DNA from: Candidatus Rokuibacteriota bacterium
GTDB lineage: Bacteria > Methylomirabilota > Methylomirabilia > Rokubacteriales > CSP1-6
NCBI GenBank assembly: GCA_003220495.1
Contig: QHSP01000017.1
Location: forward strand, 62,001-126,000
Direction: 5' to 3'
DNA length: 64,000 nt
Shown: positions 1 to 9,507 of the stretch, one piece after another
Layout of the letters: each line of letters opens with the position of its first letter
Position numbering within the stretch: position 1 is the first letter of the stretch
Position numbers and translations under genes: made by a program
The notes under the pieces: model-generated
The model's database searches: none
Told to the model about the DNA's origin: nothing
Seen by the model: the letters and a program-made list of their open reading frames with translations, nothing else

Positions 1-61
1 CGATCGCGCCGTCGCGTGCAAGCGTGACGTTGTCGCCCATGCGCGCGGACGGTACCACAGG

Positions 62-189
62 GGAGGCGGCTGAAAAAGGCCCATCTGCTTCGTTGGCGCC
101 CTCGGCCGCACGCTCAACGTACATCAAGTACGCCTCGCGTGCGGCCTTCGGGCGCCGCCTCGCATCTGGGGCCTTTTTGAGCCGCCTCC
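62..189. repeat. 128-bp foldback (inverted-repeat) element
   Basis: The outer arms 62-82 and 169-189 are inverted copies matching at 20 of 21 positions (GGAGGCGGCT-x-AAAAAGGCCC). Nested inside are GGCGCCC (95-101) against GGGCGCC (150-156), GGCCGCACGC (104-113) against GCGTGCGGCC (137-146), and a CGTAC-ATCAA-GTACG tip (118-132). The whole element could therefore fold as one long hairpin in DNA or RNA. It starts 4 bp past the DUF1501 stop codon. The A-tract/GC-stem/T-tract layout would allow it to terminate transcription in both directions, but the nested structure is longer than a normal terminator and looks more like a dispersed palindromic repeat. Confidence 0.75.
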
Positions 190-193
190 AGCG

Positions 194-1422
194 TCAGGCG
201 AGGATGCCGAGCGGCGGCTGCGTCGGGCGGAAGCCGGGGAAGAGCGGGGCGGCGGAGACGCCGAGGTGACGGATAGCAACCTCGGAGAAGAGGGTGCGGA
301 AGTCGGTGGTCACCGCGAGGTCGCGGCCGTCGAAGAGCTGATGGCGGCCGAGCCCCGGCCACTGCCCGTAGACGCGGCCGCCGCGCACGCCGCCACCCAG
401 CGCGAGCATGGCGGTCGCGTGACCGTGATCGGTGCCGCGGTTTCCGTTCTCGGCGACGGTCCGGCCGAACTCCGACATCGTGAGCACGACGACGTCCGAC
501 ATCTTGTCGCCGAGGTCCTGGTCGAACGCGGCGAGCGCCGCGCCGAAATCCCGGAAGCGGAGCGCGAGCTGCCCGCGCTCGGCGCCCTGGCCGACGTGCG
601 TGTCCCAGCCCAGCATGTCGGCGAAGGCGACCTCGAGCCCGACGTTGGCCTTGATGAGCTGAGCGATCTGGCGCAGCGCCTCGCCGAGCGGCGCGCGCGG
701 ATACTCGGCGCCGTTCGCCGGTGGGATGCGCGAGGCCTCGACCTTGCGGAGCAACTTCACGGCCTCGAACGTCTCGCGCCCCGTCCCGTGGAGGAGATCG
801 CGGACCCCTTGCTCGTAGAGCGACTCGAAGCCCGTCCGCGCGGCGCCATCGGACCCGGCGCGCACGTCGAATCGCTCGAGCGACTGCATCGAGATCGCGC
901 CGGCGTCGCCCTGGAGGGTTCGCGGGAGCGCCGGGCCGATCGCGACGGCGCGGAACGGCGTCGACTTCGCTGGCCGCGTGCCGACGGCCCGCGCGAGCCA
1001 GCCGTCGGTCGTCGCCTTCACACCGGGCGTGCCGGTCTCCATGTAGTCCTGCGCGTCGAAGTGCGAGCGCGTCGTGTCGGGCGAGCCGCACGCGTGAACC
1101 ACCGCGAGCGTGCGGTTCGACCAGAGCGGCACGAGCGGAGCGAGGGCCGGATGAAACGCGAAGAACCCGTCGAGGTCGGCCGCGCGCTCGCTCTCGCCGC
1201 GCCTGGGCGGCTGGAGCGCGATCGACGGTCGTACGCCGGCGTAGCCGGGATCGCCGTGGGGCATCACCATGCTGAGCCCGTCCACGGCGCCGCGCTGGAA
1301 GACCGCCACGAGCACCTTGCCGCTCGCCTGGGCGGCGTGGGCGGTCCGGAGCAGGAATCGTGGGGCTCCGGCAAAGGCGACCAGGGCGCAACCGCCGGCC
1401 TTCACGAAGGTTCGTCGAGTGA

Positions 1423-1426
<4 letters not shown>
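194..1426 (-). CDS. DUF1501 family protein, Tat-exported
   Basis: This 410-residue protein belongs to the DUF1501 family (related to the sulfatase/alkaline phosphatase fold; function not established). It starts with a twin-arginine signal, MITRRTFVKAGG, followed by a hydrophobic stretch ending in an A-x-A site. Family hallmarks include FQRGAVDGLSMV near the N terminus, SHFDAQDYMETG, a GWDTHVGQG segment and VVVLTMSEFGRTVAENGNRGTDHG. The start at 1426 is preferred over the longer ORF because it begins exactly at the Tat signal and its ATG overlaps the DUF1800 stop (ATGA). DUF1800 and DUF1501 genes are commonly paired, so the two products probably act together in the periplasm or at the envelope. 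Confidence 0.88.
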
Positions 1427-3107
<1,681 letters not shown>

Positions 3108-3111
<4 letters not shown>

Positions 3112-3707
3112 TGTGGACCTCGGCGCTGCTGCCGCTGCTGGCGCAGCCGCTCGCGCTCCTCGGGAGGCATCTGGCGCCAGCGCTCGCGGATCCGCTCCCG
3201 CTCGTCGGGGCTCATCTGCCGCCAGCGCTCCTGGTTGCGGAGCACCCGGTCGCGCTCCTCGGGTGTCATCGACTCCCACTGGCCCAGCCGCTGCTGGATC
3301 CGGTCCCGCCGCTCTTGCGGGAGGCGCTGATAGCGCTCGTACGCTTGCTGCAGCTCCTGCTGCCGCTCCTTGGGCAGCTCGTTCCAGCGCTGAAAGTCCT
3401 TGAGGACCTGCGCGCGCTGCTCGGGTGTGAGCTGGCGGAACCGCCGGTAGTTCTGACGCGCCGCATCGCGCTCCTCCGGGGTCATCGATCGCCACTGACG
3501 GTAGTTCTCGAGGGCGCGCGCGCGCTCCTCGGGCGTGAGCCTCTGCCACTTCTCTAGATTACGCTCGGCGATGGCCCGCTCCTCCGGCGTGAGCTTGTCG
3601 AGCCCCTGGACGGCGGGCGGCGGCTGCTGACCCCAGGCGGGGTGGAGGTCTGCGAGCGCCAGGATGGCGCCGAGCAGGAGCAGCGCCGGCAGGCTGCGGC
3701 GGGTCAT
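3108..3707 (-). CDS. DUF3106-type exported repeat protein
   Basis: The 199-residue product has a signal peptide (MTRRSLPALLLLGAILALADLHPAWGQ) and then about nine degenerate 18-residue repeats built on (L/M)TPEER...W. This is typical of DUF3106-domain proteins, which are charged, helical and periplasmic, of unknown function, and loosely reminiscent of CpxP/Spy-like helical proteins. The chosen start lies at the signal peptide and overlaps the stop of the preceding small gene (ATGA). Its stop overlaps the DUF1800 start. The regular helical repeats with conserved Trp/Tyr suggest a coiled or solenoid scaffold; a binding partner among the DUF1800/DUF1501 products is plausible but unproven. Confidence 0.8.
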
Positions 3708-3982
3708 CGTTCCTTTGCCTCGGTCGGAGCTCGGTTCGGCCGCGGCCCGGTCTCCGAGGCCGGCATCGATTCCAAGGTGCGCATCTTCTCGAGCATGGGC
3801 ATGCGCGTGTACAGCTCTCGCTCCCGCTTGAGATCGGTCCCCTTGAGGAGATCGAGGTCGAGCAGCATCTGGGCGTCGGGCGGCTGCGCGGCGCCGTCGA
3901 CGGCATCCGACGAGGACACCGCCGTCGCGCCGCCGACCGCTCCCAGGAGCCCCAGCGCGAGCCATATGCGCGCCCGGCGCAC
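3704..3982 (-). CDS. small membrane-anchored or exported protein in the sigma operon
   Basis: The likely 92-residue product begins at a GTG (3982) two bases after the anti-sigma stop. It has an N-terminal hydrophobic segment (IWLALGLLGAVGGATAV) and a polar tail with MLLDLDLLKGTDL and ELYTRMPMLEKMRTLESMP. I do not recognise a domain. The size, N-terminal membrane or signal segment and position between the anti-sigma factor and the DUF3106 gene suggest an accessory envelope protein of this operon. The upstream ORF-track start is rejected because it would overlap the whole anti-sigma gene. The exact start is uncertain. Confidence 0.6.
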   Translation of the reverse strand: MRRARIWLALGLLGAVGGATAVSSSDAVDGAAQPPDAQMLLDLDLLKGTDLKRERELYTRMPMLEKMRTLESMPASETGPRPNRAPTEAKER

Positions 3983-3984
3983 GG

Positions 3985-4467
3985 CTAGCTCTGGTGTTCC
4001 GAGGCAAGGCCGTCGAGGTTGCGGAGGACCTCGAGATCTTCGAGGAGGTCGAGGCGCTCGACGGTGTGAAGGTCCTGGAGCAGGCCGAACTCCTGGCCTA
4101 TGACCACCTCGTCCGGGCCGATGGGATCCCCGCGCTTCGATATCTCGCGGCCGCCCCACACGGCGACGAGGAGCAGGACGCCGGCGAGGCTCGCCGAGAG
4201 CGCCAGCGGCATGGGACGCCGCCGCCAGCCGATCTGCCGGCGTCGAGCGTCGAGCTTCTCGGAGAGCTCGGCGCGATAACGGCCCCAGCTCACCCCGGGC
4301 GGTTGTCCCATCGCGTGAGCGAGATTGCCGAGAAGGTCGCGGAGCACCTCGGCGTCCTGCTTGCAGTCTGGACACTCCTCGAGATGCCGCGCGACGCGCT
4401 CGCGCTCGGCCGGAGGGAGCTCGCCTCGGAGATAGGGAATCAGGTCGTTGTCCGGATGCCTCGCCAT
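3985..4467 (-). CDS. zinc-finger anti-sigma factor
   Basis: The 160-residue protein has an N-terminal anti-sigma zinc-finger motif, RHLEECPDCK (H-x3-C-x2-C), followed by an amphipathic stretch and one transmembrane helix around residues 80-100 (PLALSASLAGVLLLVAVWGG). The C-terminal part is periplasmic and rich in Leu and acidic residues. It sits one base after the ECF sigma stop, the classical sigma/anti-sigma arrangement. It probably holds the sigma factor at the inner membrane and releases it on an envelope signal. The downstream exported proteins are likely regulon members and possible signal sensors. Confidence 0.88.
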   Translation of the reverse strand: MARHPDNDLIPYLRGELPPAERERVARHLEECPDCKQDAEVLRDLLGNLAHAMGQPPGVSWGRYRAELSEKLDARRRQIGWRRRPMPLALSASLAGVLLLVAVWGGREISKRGDPIGPDEVVIGQEFGLLQDLHTVERLDLLEDLEVLRNLDGLASEHQS

Positions 4468-4468
4468 G

Positions 4469-5032
4469 TCAGCGCTTCTCCACCGTCTTCTTCAAGGTCG
4501 CGAGCGCCCGGTGCAGATGGACGCGCACGGTCGCCTCGGAGCACTTGAGCACCCGGGCGATGTCGTACGTCGCCATGTCCTCCTGGACCCGGAGCAGCAC
4601 CGCCGCCCGCTGGCGTGGGGCCAGCCGATCGATCGCCGACCCCAGCGCCTTCAACGTCGCTTCCCGGCTCAGCTTGTCCACCGGATCGTTGACCGGCGCC
4701 GGTTGCCGATCAAGGATCGTCTCAGCTCGGTCCTCGTCGTCGTCCCGGACCCAGAGCTTCCACCACTTGTGCTTGCGCTTGTGGTCCAGACACAGGTTGA
4801 CCAGGATCCGATAGAACCACGTCGAGAACTTCGACCGTCCCCGGAAGGTGCCCGCCGTCTCGTAGAGGCGGATGAAGGCCTCCTGCGAGACGTCGCGCGC
4901 ATCCTCGGCGTTCCGGAGGATCGACCAGGCGAGACGATACGCGCGCTCCTGATAGCGCGATACGAGGAGCTCGAACGCCGCCTCGTCTCGCCTGGCCACG
5001 CGCTCACAGAGCGCTTCGTCCGCTGGCTCCAC
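4469..5032 (-). CDS. ECF RNA polymerase sigma factor
   Basis: The 187-residue product has sigma region 2 (FELLVSRYQERAYRLAWSILRNAEDARDVSQEAFIRLYE, then FSTWFYRILVNLCLDHKRK) at about residues 20-85. Region 4 follows at about 130-185 (LAPRQRAAVLLRVQEDMATYDIARVLKCSEATVRVHLHRA), with an acidic linker between. Length and architecture match group 4 (ECF) sigma factors. The start is GTG at 5032. It heads the six-gene minus-strand operon and is followed directly by its anti-sigma factor. Autoregulation would be expected, but I could not identify a clear ECF-type promoter in the 67 bp upstream. Confidence 0.92.
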   Translation of the reverse strand: MEPADEALCERVARRDEAAFELLVSRYQERAYRLAWSILRNAEDARDVSQEAFIRLYETAGTFRGRSKFSTWFYRILVNLCLDHKRKHKWWKLWVRDDDEDRAETILDRQPAPVNDPVDKLSREATLKALGSAIDRLAPRQRAAVLLRVQEDMATYDIARVLKCSEATVRVHLHRALATLKKTVEKR

Positions 5033-5080
5033 TCGCCTGTCGCCTCTTCACCCTTCACCTTGTCACTCCCGACTGTCCGG

Positions 5081-5095
5081 CGGCAAGTGTTGCCG
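5081..5095. terminator. short hairpin between sigma operon and repeat-protein gene
   Basis: CGGCAA-GTG-TTGCCG forms a perfect 6-bp stem with a 3-nt loop, 5 bp past the stop of the Arg/Asp repeat gene on the minus strand. No U-tract follows, so it is at best a weak or Rho-assisted terminator, or an mRNA-stabilising hairpin. Confidence 0.3.
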
Positions 5096-5099
5096 GCTT

Positions 5100-5642
5100 C
5101 TACCGACTCCGTTCGTCGCGCACCAGATCGCGCTGATCCTGACGAAGGTCGCGGCGGTCGTCGCGCCGGTCCCGGACGTCCTCGCGCAGCTCTCGCCGAT
5201 CTCCCGCGAGCTCGCGCCGGTCCTGCCTGATGTCACGGTTGTCGCGGGCAAGCTCCCGCCGATCCTGGCGAACGTCCTGGCGGTCCCGCTTGACGGCCTG
5301 ATCGTTTCGCAGGTCGCGCCGATCACGGTTGAGATCCCGCCGGTCGTCGCGCCTGTCGCGGACGTCCTCGCGAAGCTCGCGCTTGTCGCCCCGGATCTCC
5401 GCGCGGTCCTGCTTCACCTCGCCGGTCCGTCCGGCCTTCACGTCCTGGTGGAGCTCCCGCCGATCGCCGGCCAGCTCGTGCCGGTCCTGCCGGATATCGC
5501 GGTTGTCCCGCTGGAGCTCCCGCCGATCCTGACGCACGTCCTGCCGGTCCTGTCTGATGGCGCGCCCGTTCTGGGCGTCGGCGGCGCCGTAACCCAGCGC
5601 CAGAACTACCGCTCCCACCGCCATGGTCGTCAGAGGCTTCAT
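5100..5642 (-). CDS. exported Arg/Asp-rich repeat protein
   Basis: The 180-residue protein has a signal peptide (MKPLTTMAVGAVVLALGYGAADAQ), so the mature protein is almost entirely Arg, Asp, Gln, Glu and Leu. A block built on RQDVRQDRREL...RDNRDIRQDR...ELAGDRREL occurs twice (roughly residues 30-68 and 118-156), and RELREDVRDRRDDRRDL also occurs twice, so the gene grew by internal duplication. The start at 5642 is chosen because of the signal peptide and a strong GGAGGG ribosome-binding site just upstream. Similar low-complexity exported proteins are seen in other bacteria, but I know no defined function. It is predicted to be a highly charged periplasmic helix. Confidence 0.75.
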   Translation of the reverse strand: MKPLTTMAVGAVVLALGYGAADAQNGRAIRQDRQDVRQDRRELQRDNRDIRQDRHELAGDRRELHQDVKAGRTGEVKQDRAEIRGDKRELREDVRDRRDDRRDLNRDRRDLRNDQAVKRDRQDVRQDRRELARDNRDIRQDRRELAGDRRELREDVRDRRDDRRDLRQDQRDLVRDERSR

Positions 5643-5780
5643 CGGTCCCTCCGTTACTCGGAAATCTGACCGCTTAAACCACTGATTGATTGGACGCATG
5701 CGGTATCCGATCGTTTACGGCAGGCAAGCCTCTCCGATGGGGTTTCCGGACGTTTGCGGGCGCCCGGATGGCCCGGCGCG

Positions 5781-6485
5781 TCAGACCGCCAGTAGGGTGC
5801 CGGTGATGTACGCCGACGCCTCGCGCGCGAGCACGGCGATCGCGTCGGCCACAGCCTCGACGGGGACCCATCCCTGACGGTCGCTGTCCGGCATCGCCGC
5901 GCGGTTCGCCGGGGTATCCATGGTGCTCGGCAGCACCGCGTTGACGGTGATCTCGTGGGCACGTGTTTCCTGGGAGAGCGCCTGCGTGAACGCGATCGCC
6001 CCCGCCTTGGCCACGGTGTAGGCGATGAAGCCGCCCGCGGGGGGCACGACCGCCCGGGAGGCGACGACGACGATCCGTCCATACCGGGCCCGGACCATCG
6101 AGGGGAGCACGGCCTTCGCGGCACTGAAGGCGCTGGTCAGATTGAGATCGAGCATGCGCTTCCAGGTCTCGAGGTCCGTCTCGACGAGCGAGCCTCCGGC
6201 AAAGCCGCCGACGCCGGCCACGAGAATGTCGATCTTGCCCCGAGCGGCGACGACACCCTCGGCGAAGGCGGTCATGGCCTTGACGTCGATCACGTCCGCC
6301 GATTGCAAGATCAGCCGCTGACGATCGGCGGCGGCGACGCGCTGGATCAGCCGCTCCCGCTCTTCTTCGACGGCGTAGGGCACGGCGACGATCGCCCCGT
6401 CGGCGAGGAGCCGCAAGGTGACCGCCTGTCCCAGCGCGCCGGTGCCGCCGGTGACGACGGCGACGCGGCCGGCGAGGGTTGTCAC
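5781..6485 (-). CDS. SDR-family NAD(P)-dependent oxidoreductase
   Basis: The 234-residue protein is a classical short-chain dehydrogenase/reductase: cofactor motif TGGTGALG near residue 12, NNAG-equivalent VAGVGG, the YTVAK active-site pair (Y-x3-K) near residue 150, and a Rossmann fold throughout. The substrate is unknown. The GTG start at 6485 overlaps the ParB-like gene stop (GTGA). The longer ORF-track start is rejected because it would read through that gene in another frame. The catalytic Ser region reads VVASRAVVPP, slightly atypical but with Ser in place. Confidence 0.85.
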   Translation of the reverse strand: MTTLAGRVAVVTGGTGALGQAVTLRLLADGAIVAVPYAVEEERERLIQRVAAADRQRLILQSADVIDVKAMTAFAEGVVAARGKIDILVAGVGGFAGGSLVETDLETWKRMLDLNLTSAFSAAKAVLPSMVRARYGRIVVVASRAVVPPAGGFIAYTVAKAGAIAFTQALSQETRAHEITVNAVLPSTMDTPANRAAMPDSDRQGWVPVEAVADAIAVLAREASAYITGTLLAV

Positions 6486-7369
6486 TCGGCGGAGGAGGAC
6501 ATGATCGCGGAGCGCTGGATCTCGTCGTAGCGGACCTTGCTCACGTCGAACTCCTCGAGGTTGTCGCGGAGCTTCTTGAAGGTCTGCTCGAACGAGGGGA
6601 GCGTCTTCCGCGCGCGCGTGAGCGGAGTCGTGCGCGCGAGGAGGTAGTTCTTCACGTAGGGGTGGTTGATGCCGCGCTTCTTGATCTTGGCGACGGCGAG
6701 CCCGAGCGCCGCGTCGGCGGCGCGGACCATGTCGGCGCGCTCCGTCCTCGACTCGATGCCCTTCGGCAAGGTCTGCTTCAGGAACTTGTCGACCCGGCGG
6801 AGGATCGGCGCGAAGGCGCCGCCCGCGAAGCGCTTGTTCTCCTCGTAGAGGAGGCCGAGCGTGATGAAGTGCGGCGACTCGAACTGCGAGGCCCACTTCT
6901 CTTCCGTGGTCTCCGGATCGTCCTTCACGAGCGCTCGGTACATCCGGATGACCTCGAGCGACTTCTCCTTCAGGTTGTGGGCCTTCTCGACGTTGAGGGG
7001 GAGCACCTCGAAGAGCATCTCTGGCTCGACGACCAGGATGACCGGAATGAAGTCGGTCTTCAGCTTGTCGAGAACGGCGCGGCGATGGTTGCCGTTCGGC
7101 GTCCAGTAGACGCCCGGCCGCGGCGAGATCGCGACGATCGGGTCCACGAAGCGGTCGAGGCGCTTGATCGACTCGGTGAGACGCTTGACGTGAGTCGGCG
7201 AGAGGTCGCGCTGGTACGGGCTCGCCTCGCACTTGGCGCGAGGCAGCAGACAGAAGATCTGCCAGTGATCGCCGACGGGCTCCTGGTACGTCGCCAGGAC
7301 CCGCCCGCCGTCTCGCTCGATCTGCGAGGCGAGCTCGAGCGCCGCCTTCGAGGGTTCCTTGTCAGACAT
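6482..7369 (-). CDS. ParB/Srx N-terminal-domain protein
   Basis: The 295-residue protein has a ParB/sulfiredoxin-like N-terminal domain at about residues 45-120: PYQRDLSPTHVKRLTESIKRLDRFVDPIVA, followed by WTPNGNHRRAVLDKL, the G-N-H-R-R motif of this fold. The C-terminal half is helical and unassigned. No ParA or parS-like cluster is nearby, so a chromosome-partition role is unlikely. A stand-alone regulatory or nucleotide-handling role is more plausible, but this is inference. It is coupled by overlap to the downstream SDR gene. The ATG at 7369 is the only sensible start. Confidence 0.75.
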   Translation of the reverse strand: MSDKEPSKAALELASQIERDGGRVLATYQEPVGDHWQIFCLLPRAKCEASPYQRDLSPTHVKRLTESIKRLDRFVDPIVAISPRPGVYWTPNGNHRRAVLDKLKTDFIPVILVVEPEMLFEVLPLNVEKAHNLKEKSLEVIRMYRALVKDDPETTEEKWASQFESPHFITLGLLYEENKRFAGGAFAPILRRVDKFLKQTLPKGIESRTERADMVRAADAALGLAVAKIKKRGINHPYVKNYLLARTTPLTRARKTLPSFEQTFKKLRDNLEEFDVSKVRYDEIQRSAIMSSSAE

Positions 7370-7420
7370 CGTTGAGGCCCCTGTTTCGGTCGTACGTTAG
7401 CACACGCCGGTCGACGACTC

Positions 7421-8029
7421 TCACGCGGGCGCGTTCACCCGACGCAAGAGGACCATCCATTCCTGACCCTGCCGCGCCCTCACCGAGCGCGGTGCATACG
7501 CGCGCTCGATGCGAAATCCGGGCGCGAAGAGACGGCGCACCTCGCGCTCGGCGACCGGGAACGGCGGGCCGGCGGCGCGACGTCGCAGAGGAAAGAAGCA
7601 CGCCAGCAGCCAGCCGCCCGGCTTCAGGATCGCGGCCATCGTCCGCACGTACTCGCCGCGCCGGCGGGGCTCGATGGCGCAGAAGCACGTGTACTCCCAG
7701 ACGCCGTCGAATGCGCGGCCATAGTCGCCGCCGAGCGTAAAGAGGTCGCGCTCGACGAACTCGGCGGTCACGTTGTCGGTCTTGGCGAGCGCGCGGGCCT
7801 CGGCGAGCGCGGTGGCCGAGAAGTCGAAGCCGACCGCGGTGAAGCCGTGGCGGGCCAGAAAGCGCACGTCGTGGCCGCGACCGCAGCCCGGCACGGCGAC
7901 ACGTCCCGGCCGGAGCGGCGTGCGGTCCATGAACTCCACGAGCGGCGGCGCCGGCTGGCGGATTTCCCACCCATCGCCCCCGCGCGCGTACAGATCGGTC
8001 CAGAACGCGGACGTGCTCACGCTGGCCAT
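7421..8029 (-). CDS. thiopurine S-methyltransferase-like SAM methyltransferase
   Basis: The 202-residue protein matches the TPMT family: an N-terminal FWTDLYARGGDGWEIRQPAPPL, SAM-binding VAVPGCGRGHDVRFLARHGF, acidic VGFDFS and the late PGGWLLACFFPL. Such proteins methylate small thiol, selenium or tellurium compounds or halides; the substrate here is unknown. The ATG at 8029 overlaps the HAD gene stop by 13 bp and has a GGGAG ribosome-binding site. It is the last gene of a DUF1054-HAD-TPMT operon. Confidence 0.83.
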   Translation of the reverse strand: MASVSTSAFWTDLYARGGDGWEIRQPAPPLVEFMDRTPLRPGRVAVPGCGRGHDVRFLARHGFTAVGFDFSATALAEARALAKTDNVTAEFVERDLFTLGGDYGRAFDGVWEYTCFCAIEPRRRGEYVRTMAAILKPGGWLLACFFPLRRRAAGPPFPVAEREVRRLFAPGFRIERAYAPRSVRARQGQEWMVLLRRVNAPA

Positions 8030-8661
8030 GTGACTCCCTCGAAGTCCTCGACGGCGCGCTCGGCGCCGGCGGCGCGAAGCTCGGTCTCGGTGTGGGCGGT
8101 GCTCACGCCGATGGCCCGCATGCCGGCGCCTCGCGCGGCCTGCACGCCGACCACCGCATCCTCGAAGACCAGACAGTGCTCGGGCGCGACGCCGAGGCGG
8201 CGGGCCGCGAGCAGATAGACCTCGGGATCGGGCTTGCCCCGGCGAACGTCCTCGGCGGCGACGACGAGCTCGAATCGCTCGCGCAGGCCCGCCCGTGTCA
8301 GGAGTCCGTCGACGTCGTGCCGCGAGGCCGAGGTGGCGACCGCGCGCGGCACCCGGCGCGCGACGAGCTCGGCGACGAACTCCGCGACGCCGCGGACGAG
8401 GGCCGGCCCGGCGGCGGCGAGTCGCCGGTAGTGCTCCTGCTTGCGCGCGGCCAGACGCTGCGCCTCGGCCCACGACGTCGGGCGACCCAGGAGCAACGGC
8501 ACGGCCTCGACGCTCGGACGGCCGATCGTCAGCCGCCAGTAGTCGGGCTCGGGGGGAACCACGCCCAGCTCGTCGAGGAGTGTCCTCCAGGCCGCTCGGT
8601 GATGCGCTCCGGAATCGACCAGCACGCCGTCCATGTCGAAGATGACAGCGCGGGTCTCCAC
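8017..8661 (-). CDS. HAD-superfamily phosphatase (beta-phosphoglucomutase-like)
   Basis: The 214-residue protein has all HAD motifs: VIFDMDGVLVDS (motif I with the two catalytic Asp), AVATSAS (motif II), RGKPDPEVY (motif III Lys) and LVFEDAVVGVQAA (motif IV). The helical cap between motifs I and II fits the subfamily IA phosphatase/beta-phosphoglucomutase type. The substrate is probably a sugar phosphate but cannot be set from sequence. The GTG start at 8661 follows the DUF1054 stop by two bases. The ORF-track start upstream would lie in the DUF1054 gene and is rejected. Confidence 0.87.
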   Translation of the reverse strand: METRAVIFDMDGVLVDSGAHHRAAWRTLLDELGVVPPEPDYWRLTIGRPSVEAVPLLLGRPTSWAEAQRLAARKQEHYRRLAAAGPALVRGVAEFVAELVARRVPRAVATSASRHDVDGLLTRAGLRERFELVVAAEDVRRGKPDPEVYLLAARRLGVAPEHCLVFEDAVVGVQAARGAGMRAIGVSTAHTETELRAAGAERAVEDFEGVTWPA

Positions 8662-8663
8662 GC

Positions 8664-9293
8664 CTAGCGAAGCCGGTAGAGGGGCGCCAGCGTGCGGAAG
8701 GTCTCGAGCGCGGCGGAGCGGTACTGCGCCTCCGTCCAGCGCGCCGCCTCGTCCGCCGGCACCGCGCGCCCGACGACGAACTGGCCGTCGCGCGTCCGGA
8801 TCAGCTCGTCGGCCAGCTCGCCGAGCTTCTCGGGCGTGAAGTCGGAGAGGGGAGACGCCGGCTCTTCGTCGTGCTCGTTCTTGAACCAGGCGAGGTGCTT
8901 CACCCGTCGAAGGACCGGCCCGACCTTCGGCGCGTTCTTCTTCCATGTGGACGCCCAGCGCCGCTTGTCGGCGTGCTCGGGGCCGATCTCGAAGAGGAAG
9001 CGCACGCAGTTGCGCGACACGGCGATCTTGAAGTGGCTGTGCTTCTTGTAGCCGCGAGCGTCGGGCCCGAACGCGACCCACGTATCGTCGGGCGGGTTGA
9101 CCGTCCGCCGCATGTGCTTGGCGACGTGCGCGAAGACCTCGCCGCCGACCGAGCGACCGACGGAGGACGACAGGCTCTCGCCGAACGCGTCGAGCTTGGG
9201 CCGGACGCGGGTGCGGATCTCGGTCATGCGCGGCTTGAATCCCTTCACGTCGAAAATCCTGAAATCGCCTGCGACGAACGCGGGGGACGCCAT
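8664..9293 (-). CDS. DUF1054 (YktB-like) family protein
   Basis: The 209-residue protein fits the DUF1054 family, best known from Bacillus YktB. The typical block is present: FAHVAKHMRRTVNPPDDTWV, followed by FGPDARGYKKHSHFKIAV. No enzymatic activity is established for the family. The ATG at 9293 has a GGAGAG ribosome-binding site seven bases upstream, while the longer ORF reaches across an intergenic palindrome. It is the first gene of the operon with the HAD phosphatase and TPMT-like enzyme. The family is mostly reported from Firmicutes, so its presence here may reflect lateral transfer. Confidence 0.8.
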   Translation of the reverse strand: MASPAFVAGDFRIFDVKGFKPRMTEIRTRVRPKLDAFGESLSSSVGRSVGGEVFAHVAKHMRRTVNPPDDTWVAFGPDARGYKKHSHFKIAVSRNCVRFLFEIGPEHADKRRWASTWKKNAPKVGPVLRRVKHLAWFKNEHDEEPASPLSDFTPEKLGELADELIRTRDGQFVVGRAVPADEAARWTEAQYRSAALETFRTLAPLYRLR

Positions 9294-9317
9294 CGGTGCT
9301 CTCCTCGGGCTCAGAGG

Positions 9318-9333
9318 TCGACGGATCCGTCGA
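9318..9333. promoter_or_regulatory. 16-bp perfect palindrome upstream of DUF1054 operon
   Basis: TCGACGGATCCGTCGA is a perfect 16-nt palindrome, 25 bp upstream of the DUF1054 start, in the 214-bp gap between two divergent genes. Its position fits an operator for the minus-strand operon. No regulator gene is adjacent. A chance palindrome cannot be excluded. Confidence 0.45.
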
Positions 9334-9507
9334 GAGTGCGCTCGATCGGGTTCATCGCGGATCGCAGGGATGATCGACCGTCGGCGCGTGGACGTCAACC
9401 ACGTTTTGCCGAGACCTCCCTGCTCGATTGATCGGCCGCGCGTCGAACCGCGAAGGTTACTATATGGGCTCGGATCGCGAGTGTAAACGGCGACGAAAGG
9501 AGCGCGC

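Noticed and set aside
6482-7369. ParB-like protein as chromosome-partition ParB
   Set aside because: No ParA, parS cluster or HTH partition domain is nearby, and the C-terminal half differs from true ParB.
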